A stretch of 64,000 bases of DNA from Bullera alba (Eukaryota > Basidiomycota > Tremellomycetes > Tremellales > Bulleraceae): assembly GCA_001600095.1 (NCBI GenBank), contig BCIX01000001.1, positions 4,861,198 through 4,925,197 on the forward strand, written 5' to 3'. Both the position numbers and the translations under genes were made by a program. Shown in pieces: positions 26,703-37,700 of the stretch (position 1 is the first letter of the stretch; each line of letters begins with the position of its first letter). The notes beneath the pieces were generated by a model. It was not told the origin of the DNA and searched no databases. It saw only the letters and a list, made by a program, of their open reading frames with translations.

Positions 26703-28732
26703 CTATGCCTGGCTGAGAGATGGACCACTCCGCTTCAGGAAGCCAAAGCGCTTGGTCCCCATGACCGATCGTGACTCTGTCTCGGAAGAATCCTTCTCGG
26801 TGGTCGCAGCCAGAGTCTCCCTGACGGATCGATTACAGAACGGGCAGTTGCCTGACCCCTTAAGCAACCATTCGTCGATACAATTGGTCTAAGATACGCC
26901 TGTCAACTGAAGTCCAGACTAGTCGATAGCTGCGTTCACTTACGTGGAAGATATGTCCGCACCCCAATTGACGTAACGGCTCTGCCTTCAGCAGGATCGT
27001 TTTGGCCTCTCTCGGTTCGACATAGTTCTCCTGGCAGATCACACATGTGGCGTGATGCAAGGTCAGGTAGACGGGCGGATACGCCAACCGACTCCTATCG
27101 ATGGACCGACGAGATACAGTGGGGGGATTCGTGACGTCGAGAATACCTTCGGATTTGCCTTCGTCGCTCGGCGTGGCGACGACTGTGCTCGGGGTGTCGG
27201 CAGGAGATTCGTTCGGGTCTGGAAGGTAGACGACCAACTTGAGCCTCGATAGTTCTTCCGGAGTTAGTACCTCAGACTGAGGGGCTCTCGGCGCTTCAGG
27301 TGCAGGTGGAGGAGGAATCACTCCGACTCGTCGTAATAAGACCTGAGAATCTGTCAGCGGAAGCGCTACGTGACCTTTTCGCGGCTTCTATCTACTCACG
27401 ATGATAGCCTGACCGCCCAGGCCAACGACGAACACCACAACAAAGAGTTGTAAGAGCAAGAACCATCCGACACCGGTCACGGTCATGACGCCCCACCACA
27501 GCATGGGTGCAGAGTGGTAACAGGTGTCGTTTTTGGCGGGGTTTGGGTAGAAGACTAATACGTTTCCGAGAACGAAGAGCACCGACGATATAGCGCCGAG
27601 AGCCTTCTGCATCCTGCGAACCGCCGTCAGTCATCGATCGACCAGACAACCAGCTAACACTCACGGCAAAGCACATCGATCCAATACACCAGCGAACCCA
27701 GAGGCGCGCTCAACTTCTTCATTCTCTTCTTCGCTTCTACCCTGGTGCATCGCTCTTGCAGCTCGCAGATTCTCTCTCGCGGCCGAGCTCTGCTGTCCTT
27801 GAGGTATCCGTGCCTGATGGTACTCGTGCACAGAGCGACTCAAGTCCTCCTGTGTCGCCGAGGCAATTGAATCGAGACCACTAGCGGCGGAATTTAGTCG
27901 CTGGTGAGAGGTGTCCGGCTTTTCGTTCATCGCATATGTAGCGAGAGCGTCAAGGGAACCAGAGGAGCCCATGGTCGAATTGTATATTGTGGATGGTGAC
28001 ACGGGAAGGCTGGAGCCCGCGCTCGACATGTTTGCGACAGTCGTCGATGAACCGGACGAGGACGAGTGCGAAAGCGAGGGAATATCATCGGTCGACATCA
28101 GTGTGATCCTGGGACTGAGGACCGGTAGCGTGAGTAAGGTGGACGGAAGCAAGGGCTCAGAGACTGTCAACTCACCTTTGAGAGATTCCGGGTTCCTGAC
28201 TGCGAATGTCTGCTGCGTCCTCCTCTCCACGTGACGAGCTTCGACCGCTGGTCTGCCTTCGAGCGTCCGCTCTCTGCGCTCGAATGCACATCCAGCAGCT
28301 GACAAACCAGCACACGGTCAACCTCACGATCTGGACCGCCATCCAAGCGACGTATAGTTGCGGTCGAGGGCATGTTGGCGATGGCGTGGCCTGCTTTTGT
28401 CTGCTGTATAAGGGCGATGACAGGGCATGGGATAATGCGAGTAGGACGATGAGGACAGTGACCTAAATGATAAAAAGAGCATAAGTCTTGCAGTATAGCT
28501 GAATCGGCGCGTTATTCAAACTCACCTGTCCGAGACCAATACTCGCTTTTAATATCATGATGCTGACCCAGCTCTGCTTGAAGCGGTTGATGCCTCCCAC
28601 TGCAACGGCAACCAGAGCCCTGCGAGTGGGTGGTGCTTCGCCTGCCTCATTTCCCGCAGTATCTCTCGCTCCTCCATTTGAGGTCAATTCTACTGTGGGC
28701 GGCATCTGGGCGAAGTGTGCGGTGTCTGACAT
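26703..28732 (-). CDS. RING-H2 zinc-finger membrane protein (likely E3 ubiquitin ligase)
   Basis: Six exons (28526-28732, 28176-28462, 27665-28108, 27400-27613, 26944-27342 and 26703-26888) give 578 residues. Membrane segments: VTVLIVLLALSHALSS, YVAWMAVQIVRLTVCWFVSCW, and a hydrophobic pair in KALGAISSVLFVLGNVLVFY and VTGVGWFLLLQLFVVVFVV. The RING-H2 domain near the end reads CVICQENYVEPREA...LRQLGCGHIFHTNCIDEWL...NCPFCN, with the C3H2C3 ligands. RING proteins of this kind recruit E2 enzymes, so membrane-protein ubiquitination is the likely role. The start used (MSDTAHFAQMPPTVEL) is the first ATG in frame. In exon 3 a second open frame (about 27667-27800) also looks protein-like (KKLSAPLGSLVYWIDVLC), but it does not join in phase with exon 4, so the chosen frame is preferred. 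Confidence 0.85.
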
Positions 28733-30155
28733 GCCAGATCTCACAATCGCGAATTGAACGGCCTTATTTCCTTCCAAAATCGACAGTCATTGTAGTTTGC
28801 TGATCGAAGCGGGCGTTCTTCGAGGAAAGGCACTGGCGTCTTGTCGACCAGGGTGTGCTGATCTGCAAATGCGACTTCCTGGATCTGCACACGGGTCGCA
28901 AAGCCTGAAGTGGTACAGGGACTGTTCCAGCCAGTCGAAACGCTTCTAGCTCGTTTTGCAACTACAGCTATGACGACGGAACGGTCTCGGGTGGGCTGCG
29001 ATGTTGGTCACGGGGCGAATTGTTTGGTTTGAAGCGTGTAGAGGAGTAGAGGAGTGTCGAGTCCTCAGAACGGATCGAGGGCGATGTCCAGACTGGCGAG
29101 ATGTGCCTTTTCGAGCCAGGTCGACTGGCCGTCACTGGCGGACTGGCGGTTGGGTGAATGAGCCGAAGGTTCAAGACATGTCGATGGATCTGTGAAGCGC
29201 CAATGCCAAAGTTGTCGAAACCAGTACGACACCACCCTACGACACCCCGTTTCAAGGTCTAGGTAGGTCCAGGTCCACGTTCCAGGGTACTACCAGATGC
29301 ACAATTGCAAAGTTGATGTTCACTTTCGCTGTGAACGATCCCTTCTTTTGATCCTCAGCAGCGGCCGCGAACGATGATCGATGAGTGAGCGCCAAATGAG
29401 CGCTGAGCTGTGGCTGTTCGGGTCCTGTCGTTGTGATCTCCTCGTGCAGCCTCGTGCCTCCTCGTGCGATCCTCGTGCCAGTCGGAGTAGACAGGAACAG
29501 ACACCCCAAAGTCGACCCTGGTATAGCCTGGTGTAGCAGACTGCCAGACTCTAGCAGACTCTCCTTGCCCGAACGTGTGCCGAACGTTGAACGTTGAACG
29601 CTGAGCGCTGAACTATGACCAAGCCTCGGCCCTCCTCAGCCTCACCAAGCCTCATCACGTCTGCTCACGACCCTTCACCCCTCGCAGTCGCACCACCGCC
29701 ATGAAAATCGCTCGGCTCGAGCAGGCTCGAGCGCGGGCATGTTCGAGACGGAGGCGTCTGGGGGTTGTCACAGCAGGAGACAGGAGGTCAAGGCGGCACG
29801 GGGAGAGACCTGGAGAGACGACGAGACAGGGCGACAAAAGCCAAAGAAGCTTCGTGGTCGTGCCTGGTACCTGATCTCCCTGAAACGGTGCCTGACGAAT
29901 TAGCCTGGACCTCCGGCCTCGGCCTAGCTCGGGCAAGCGATCAGAGCGGGGTTATCTGCCAAATTCCCGTAAGTATTCCCCGATGTGGCAGGATCGCGGA
30001 GTTGCGATGAAAGTCCGCTTGATTCGAGACTTCAACGATCCACGAGCGAAGTTGCAAACTGGTGAATGTTGAAGATCAATTGAAGATCGACGTAGCAGTG
30101 GATCTCATCAATCTCGCACGCAATGTTCGGAGCTTTCAGAGCGACGTCACCCGTA
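28733..30155. other. long intergenic stretch with short repeated words
   Basis: About 1.4 kb upstream of the RING gene with no recognised gene. Around 29440-29480 the word CTCGTGC recurs five times in some 40 bases, and at 29575-29612 there is a run built from GAACGTT/GAACGCT words. These are decayed short tandem repeats. The rest holds only chance open frames. Confidence 0.5.
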
Positions 30156-30530
30156 TCAGGGGGTCTGTTATGGTAGGTGAAAGCCACCGCCACCCGAAAA
30201 GTAACAGCAGATACTTACCGCAAACCATCGCAGGAAGATCCCTTGGAAATTGTCGGTGACGAGGAAGGCGAACCAAAGAAGGAGGTTGCAGATGGTAGAC
30301 CAGGTCATCGCGACGGTAGCGGAATCGGGAGTAGAAAGCCGGTCGTTGACGCAAGCTTTGGCTCTGCCTAAAGAGCATGAGATGCTGTCAAAGGGTGTGT
30401 CATGGTCGTTTACGGGCAGTAAAAAGTCTAGGCTGATCACTGCTCGATTAGACAAGTATACAGTGTATAGCCCAAAGTCGAAAGGCTATAGAAAGGGAAT
30501 ACATAAGGTGCCAAAGTTCACCAGAGTGAG
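30156..30530 (-). CDS. poorly resolved small membrane-protein gene
   Basis: A minus-strand stretch reads SLGRAKACVNDRLSTPDSAT, then VAMTWSTICNLLLWFAFLVT DNFQGIFLRWFA, ending at a GTAAGTATC donor (intron 30165-30218) that joins a 9-nt exon ACC CCC TGA (30156-30164). The Trp/Leu/Phe-rich helix followed by DNFQ looks like the last segment of a multipass protein. Upstream, several frames are open and the joins (around 30300-30530) cannot be settled: one reading gives FPFYSLSTLGYTLISCSLG. No start codon is assigned. Plus-strand splice-like signals also occur here (GTGAGTGCC at 30525, CCGCAG at 30585), so a transcript from the other strand is possible. Confidence 0.3.
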
Positions 30531-30743
30531 TGCCGGCCGTTGAGTATGGTCAAGGAACTACATGCTGACCAGAATTACCCCGCAGCTCACGATGAGGAAC
30601 AATCCAAAGGGTTTCTAAACACTGCATATACATCATTCGGCCACATTGTCAAGCTTTCATTACCTGCATGTATCATTACAATCGTCACGTTCAACATCTC
30701 AGTCTCCCTCGCCGTATCGGGATGACCTGCATTCGTCCGGCGC

Positions 30744-33700
30744 TCATCTCATTCCTCCCCACCCATAGCCAGAGTACCAGTCACTCATTCCAGGTGTCGG
30801 AGTCCCGCCATATGGAGTTGGTGAGAAAGCTCGTTGATCCGTTCCCCCGGACCAGGTGTTGTATCCTCCAGGAAAGGGCGGCGGACTGGTCATTCCCATG
30901 GGCCCATGGTGGCCCATGCCCGCCATACCCATGCTGCCGTGACCCGTCGCGTCATAGTATCCAGGCAAACCATATCCGCCATTCATCCCAAACTCGCCAA
31001 GGCCAGGAGAAATCGGTGACGAATATCCACCGTAAGGGTTGTGCGCCTGGCCTTGATAAGAATGATGGGGATTTTGGTTTGGGAGTTGTAGTGGGAAATA
31101 CTCTGTGGATTCGCGTTGAGATCGGGAAGCGTGCAAAAGGTGGGCTTGCGGGACATGTGGCGCTGTGGGGAACACTCTGACATCCTCTCTCACATGTCCA
31201 CTTCGAGATGGCTGGCTGCTGAGGTCTTGGTGCTCGTGGTGGTCCCCATGGCGAGGGCGCTAAAAATATCAGTCCATTGCCCTTGAAAGCAGGTTGTGCA
31301 GACAACTGACCTCGTCGACCGACCGAACGATCCAAGCGACCAGAGATTGCATCACATTTGGATCTCGCTGCTTGCGGTCAATCACTGGGCTGACTTGACA
31401 TTTGGTGTAGTTGGCATTCTGGTGTTGTCAGCTTCTACTCGACCGTGGGAGGATACACCAATTGATGGATATGGAGGACTCCTATACTTACAAAGTAGCC
31501 AAAGACCCATTGTTTCGTATTCGTCACTACGAAGAAGTAGACCTGATTCTGAACGCAGGAATCGTAAACCTGGTACTCCGCTCAGCTCTGCCCAATCTTC
31601 ACTTGGACGCCAATCGACCTACCTGCGCTTGCAGCAAGTTTGCCTGTCCAATCTCGCCAACGGAATACTGCCCAGGGAGATGCCACCAGCCCTCCCGACG
31701 ACCGTCTTTTGCAAACTCTCTCATGACATGAGAATCGACAATCGAGGGCGGTCTGACCTCGATCACCAATGCCCGATCCACGTCATTCGCCTTGTTGACA
31801 AGAGCCAATGATCCGAATCCGTCCCAAAGGACGTGATTGCTCTTGGGGTCATTGGGATCTAGGTTGTGATGGGGCGGAGGAGACGATGGGATCAAATGGA
31901 ATGTGAATGGCGAAGACGAGTATCTGAGCATGTGCAGTGCCGAAGTCGCCGTTTGCAAGACCTGGAAATGTCAGTGTGATATCCATCTGTCAAACGAGCC
32001 CGTGACTTACCGAGCCCGTCAGCCAGCTGAGAAGACCCAGGTCTTCCGTTTTGTGTGCAGCCTCGTCAAAGAACTCAAGCGAGTCATATCCTTCAGCTGG
32101 AAGGGCGAAGATCCTGCCCCCGCCTATAAGCTGACTTGTCACACCGGGCTTTGATTTGACTTACTGATTACCCCATCTGTTCTCAGGATCGATCTGTCCC
32201 GCAGGCACGTTATCATCAAGCCCTATACTGGATCAGTACACTTCTATCAGAAGGAAAAAAATACACTCACAGTCCAATACACCCTTCTCCCAACCTCGAC
32301 TGCTTTCCCAAACCATCATGCTCCTCCCCACCTCCCTACCCACTTCAGCACTACGGAAGGCTTGATGCCACGCCCACGGCATCGCTTCAAAACCTTTATT
32401 CCTCGCCCCGCCTGCAGACCAATTTGAGCTTAGAGAACCGAATATCGACCTTCGATTTGGCGCCTCAAGATCCTTATCCCCCGGCCATGACGACCATTGC
32501 GGGACGTGAACAGCGCGAAGATAGTCGTATAGGTTGTCGGCGGGGTGTATGATGTGTAAGCTTCGCTTAGACGAGCCTCGTCCTCTTGAAAATGGTGGTC
32601 GAGGTGGGAAGCCACCACCTCGTTCCTCATCGTTTCGTTCTGGAATCGCTCGACCTCTTGCTCGTTCTGATGCCGATGGAGCGGGGTCGAGAGTCAGAGC
32701 GGACCAGAATGATCGAAGTCCCCCAAGGGCACCAACACCAGAGGACGGAGCTTGATCGTAGGACATTGATCGCTGATGACCGGGTCGATGCGCGGTACCA
32801 TATTGACTATGTTCTTGGTTGTAGACCCTGACAAATGATGGTGTGAGGAGGGAGCTCGGTGTCGAGTCCACGGGAACAATGTAAGACGCTGGCCGGGTTG
32901 GAAGCGGTTTGTCTCTGGCGCGCCACAGTCCAGCCATGGGCCCTTCCCCCGATCTTGTTGCGGCTTCTCTCAAACTGGCAGTGGAAGGTTCTCTCGAGCG
33001 CAAGGCCGGCTTGAGCAAGTTTGCCGCATACTTCCTGTGTCTGGGCTCCTTCCTCCCGAGGCCAATCACCTCGATAGCCTCTCCGACCGGTCCTATACCT
33101 CTGGCTGCGCCAAAATGAGGTTCGTAAGGTCCAATCGTCGCTGCGTCGCTGTCGTCACCACCATCCTCGCTGGGACTTGATTGACCTCCGCGACCAGATA
33201 CCCCGGATCGGTTCGAGTTGACACTATTGGACCGATTTCTAGTCCTCCTAGATGAGTGTGGCGTGGGGACTCTCCGATGGACTGGATTGTTGGCTCGCTC
33301 CCTCTTGAACGCATCTCGGGCAGTACCTGGATCTGGGTATATGATCTCGGTGGACGACATCCTTCGCGCAAGCTTCGGAGAAACAATCTGCACCGTCTGA
33401 CCGTCTCTGTTCTTCTTTTTCTTCTTGTGACTGGACCTCGACGCACCGACCGGCTCCGCTTCTCGTTCGGTACCAGGGTTATTGGCAAGAGTTGGCTCTG
33501 GCTCGTCCCGAACCTCTGGTTCGATCGACTGACGCATGCTGCTGCTCTCTCGACGATGCTTCGATTGCGGCTCGGTCGTCGCCATGCCGTCTTTCTCCAC
33601 GGGATCCTGATCGATATTGACCGTCTAGTGAGTTTCGGGATGTCCTACCGCGTTCGTCCTGAACTGAGAGATATCGACTGTCCGGGGAGTTTCGACTGGA

Positions 33701-34486
33701 GTGATGATCGTGATGGTGATGATGATGATGCCCCAAGGACTGAGATCGCTGCCTGTTCAGATGGCCTGGAGAGGGAATGTGTCTTCTTGAAGATTGCTGG
33801 TCGTACTCCAGTAGACTCGGCCTGCGGGAGAACTCCTCTCTGATCGATTCGCTTGTCCTACCGTCTCCTCTAGCCAGATTGGGATTCAGGAAAAAGCCGT
33901 GCTGCTGAGAAAATCCCTGCGAGGCGAATCGAGGTAGCGTAGGTGGCGAGGGGAACGGTACAGTGGCCACAGGCGGAGGGGGATATGTCGTGTAGGCGTT
34001 CAAGGGGACTGTAGGCGGGGAGCTGACGTAGGTGAGGTATTGAGGTCGGGGCTGTACGATGATGGGGTTAAAGACTGGGGGCAGTATCGGTCCTGGATAT
34101 ACACCTGCAGGAGGAAATCAGCTCAGGGCAGACTGCACAAGAAGGTATTGAGAGAGAAGGGGGAAAGAGAAGGGGGCGGCGTGGTAGCGCGAGTGATCGG
34201 CACCCCCAAGTCGTGTTTTCTGCGTGCTCAACTGCGCATCCACAAACCCGCCCAGGGCGGGATAACCCCCAACACTCGCTCTCGTACCAGACAACGCCTC
34301 ACTCACGACTCGAGTTGTAGCGATAGCGATCGCAGGCTATACAGCAATAGCAGCAATCGCAAGCACAGCAGTCATCATCACAGCAGTTGTCGGAGTAAAG
34401 AAAGTACGAGTAGTATGGCTGAGTTATCCGTCAGCTGATGATCACTTGATGGAGTTGGCACTCACGCTTGAGCAACAGATTCCCAT
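30744..34486 (-). CDS. 1029-residue protein with MGICCSS acylation-type amino terminus; unknown function
   Basis: Ten predicted exons: 34466-34486, 34307-34418, 33665-34104, 32271-33606, 32165-32222, 32011-32113, 31623-31961, 31492-31548, 31311-31418 and 30744-31259. They sum to 3090 nt. The first exon encodes just MGICCSS; the second a very Cys-rich segment (CCDDDCCACDCCYCC, then IACDRYRYNSS). Gly2 with Ser6 fits N-myristoylation and the cysteines fit palmitoylation, so a membrane-attached protein is inferred. A long disordered part follows, with a His run (LGHHHHHHHDHHSS) and a basic patch (SSHKKKKKNRDG). A more ordered domain spans about residues 560-840 (GFEAMPWAWHQAFRSAEVGR, NRWGNQIFALPAEGYDSLEF, ALVIEVRPPSIVDSHVM, NQVYFFVVTNTKQWVFGYFN). 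The tail is Gly/Met/Tyr-rich. I recognise no family. The 33607-33664 intron uses a weak GTTCAG donor. Confidence 0.75.
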
Positions 34487-34782
34487 CAAGCCGATATGGT
34501 CGGGGGAACAGTTTGAGTGTTTGAGAGTAAGTGTCAGCAAGGTCTTGAGTTGATGTAAGACGCTCTTTGTCCGTCTTCAGGTGATCAAGCAGTACATGTG
34601 TTCCGATACCTGGACAATAAGCGTTGAAATGGGAACTTGAAGAGACCTGAAAGAGGGGTTGAGTGAAGATATCCATCCACACAGTTTCGGAACATTCGAA
34701 ATCCTCTTTTGATCGTTCCTGACTCGAGTTGGCAACAACAATTGATAGCATGCATTCCATCTCCGAACCATACCGGCAAGGT

Positions 34783-37700
34783 CTAGTATGGAATACCGCT
34801 AAACTGTCGTCAGCTGGCATCACTCGTTGGGGAGCGATCACTCACTTCTGCATCTTCTGGAATCCATCATACACGTTGCTCCTGTAGTTCTCGTGCGCGT
34901 TCCTGATCACGCCCATCATGTAATCGCCCGCGGCGCGCTCGTTGAGTTGGAGCTGGAATCGGTCCTTTAGTCGCTTGATCGTAGGCTCTCCCTTGAACGA
35001 GGGCAATTCCGTGCCGAGCATCAAGTGACAAGCATCGCAGAGTTGCTCTGCGTGAGGTCGGATGGCAAGGAACGCTTTGACGGTGAGCTCGCAGAACATC
35101 TTGTAGCCTTGCGAATCTCGACCGCCCATAAGAACGACCATCTCGTGGTTGAGCTTGAACGAGTTTGGTTCGAATTTGACACCCTAAACATGGTCATCAG
35201 CTGTGAGCCCACTAGACCATTCAGGGCGCAAGTGACTCACTCCGGGACGTATCATCATCAAAAGTCGCAATGTCAGCTTGGCAGCAGATCGCATGTCCCG
35301 AAACACTCATCTATGTCAAAGAGGAAACCAAAGTCTAGTATCCACGTCAGCACTGGATACACACAATATGAGTGCCCGTCAGATTCACCGATATGCACAA
35401 TGTGTCCGTCTCCATCTATCATGATGTTTCCGTTATGTCTGTCTTTGATTTGCAAGATGTAGCAAGCCACTGAGTATGCCGCCATTGATTGGATGAAGTT
35501 GAGTCTCGCTTTTTGGAATGCAACAGTGTCCACACCGCCATACTTGTCGACGAAGTAGCCGAAAAGGTCATTGATCTTTGCTCTACCCATCTCATCTCGA
35601 GAGGTGGCATTTGGAACGACATCGATCACACCGCACTGAGAATCAGGTCATCAGCACGAACGATTGAAATTCTTCAACACCGAGACTCACTCCTGGTGCA
35701 GTCGCCGTGACCCGGTATGGGAAGAGGTAGAGAACCAAGCCGGTCTGATTGAAGACGTTCTTGAACATTGCAATTATCTGCAATGCCAACACGTCCTGTC
35801 TGCAGTCGTCGCCGACCTTGAAGATGGCAGATTGCCAGACATCATATTTCGTCTTGACCATCTTGGCTTCGTCCGCGACCTCAATGTTGGAATCGGAGGG
35901 CAGCTCCAGCTTTTCCTTTTGTACCTTGAACGTAGCCATGAACGGCGCCTGTCATTTATCAGTAAAAAGTCTGTGATAGCAGATGAGACCCACTTTTGCG
36001 TGACTTTGAAGTGGTCGTCCGGACTTTCGATCGAGGTCGATCACAATCCCATCTGGATTACTGGGCAAGTAGACACCGACCGTCACCTTGATCTTCAGCA
36101 TCTCCTCGTCAATTTTTGCCTATTGTAACCAGGCTATCAGCACTTTCGAAGCCTAGTCCCGTCTTTACTACGGACCTTCTTCTCCGGCTTGGACTTCTTG
36201 ATGTACGGCTTCAGCTTTCCAGAAATCGAGGTGACAGCATCGAAGAAGTCAAACTCGAGGTCATAGAAGCTCCTTGCCTTTCCGGATAGACCGGCGACGA
36301 TCATCTCAATCATGCGATCCAATGTGGGTTTCATCGGATCGGCCTGAGACTGAAAAATTGTAAGCAAAGTAACCCATCACCCTGTCCTAAGGTTACTCAC
36401 CGCGTCATCGTCCCGATAAGTATTAGCCTTCATGTTCCAGATGATTTGGTGACAGAATAGCTGAGAGATCTTGGACGTCTCGAAGATGAACCGGGCCACG
36501 TAACCGAGTCCATCCACCCTCAGCGCCTGGACGACTTGTGGCACGAAGAAGAACGTGAGTTCGACGGGGTGCTCCTCCAGCACTCTCATCGCGTATTGAA
36601 GAATCAATGGGTGATTTCCATATCGAGGCTGGAAGTACACCAGCGCCGTGACAGGAGGTACAGCAGCCCACAGCGGCAGCCACTTCAGTCACAATTGTGA
36701 GCAGACTGGCAATATTGTGGACCATGGGGGACTTACCTTGAGGAGTGACCTGGACTCCGTGTCGAGGCGGTCCCCGAGGAGGAAGTGCAAAGCCTCGGCA
36801 ACATCGATGACTGCCTTTGGATCGGCTCGCACCAATCTTGAGAGCTCGGTCTGCACTGGTAGCTGCTTGAACCGTTCTGCCATGTGAACAGCCATGGCGG
36901 GAGAAAGCTTCCATGCTCGTTGCAGCAGTCGGGTCCACTCATCCTGCAGAGCGGTCAGCAGGGGACAGGATTTATCGGCCCAAAAGTCACTCACGTTTGT
37001 AACGGCCTTCTCTAGGTTGTTAGGAGTGGCCATGGATCGACCTTGCTCGTTCAATGGGTTGCACCAGACTCCCAGCCGAGTGATCTCGTTCTCCACCAGA
37101 AGCTGCAGGATCTTGACCCTATCTCTATGCTGGACAGTGTAATCATGCAGCGATGTGAAGCCTACAGACAAATTCAGTAGTGCCCATCAAGGCAGCCTTT
37201 CTGTACGACTCACCGTTGATCAGGAACGCGGGGCTTCTATCGCTCATGCTTGACGTGGCGTGATCGCCTCTGACGTGATCATCGCTGATAGCAACAATAA
37301 ACTCTTGCAGGAGCTTGATTTCCGCCCCGACTTGAATTCGATCACTGCCGAACGACCATTGTGGACGAACAGAGAACCAAGCGAATGCCGCCGAGTAGAG
37401 CATGTCTCGGAATCTCAGCTCGAGCAAGGCTTCCATTCTCGATGAGGCCAAGATTTGGAATCCAAATAGCAGAAGTGAGAACCGGACTTCTCGAGCAAGA
37501 GGATGTGTGCTAAACGTCGCCATCAGCACCGCTCGTATGTGTATCAATGTGATCTACGTCACTCACCTCATATGCTTAGCAGCGGCTAAAGATCGCATCA
37601 TGAGCCTGGTGAGGGATACCATGACGCCGGATTCCCGGTATTTGATAGCTTGGAACTGACTCGATAGGACTTGTACGAGCAGCAAGTGCGGTTTCAGCAT

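Noticed and set aside
33479..34003. Independent gene starting near 34003 with NAYTTYPPPPVAT
   Set aside because: No ATG there; the frame continues upstream through clean splice sites to MGICCSS, so it is an internal exon.
34431..34780. Extension of the STT4 protein beyond KMQ
   Set aside because: Splicing to the 16-nt last exon gives the family ending NGIPY and a stop at 34783; the following frame belongs to the next gene's leader.
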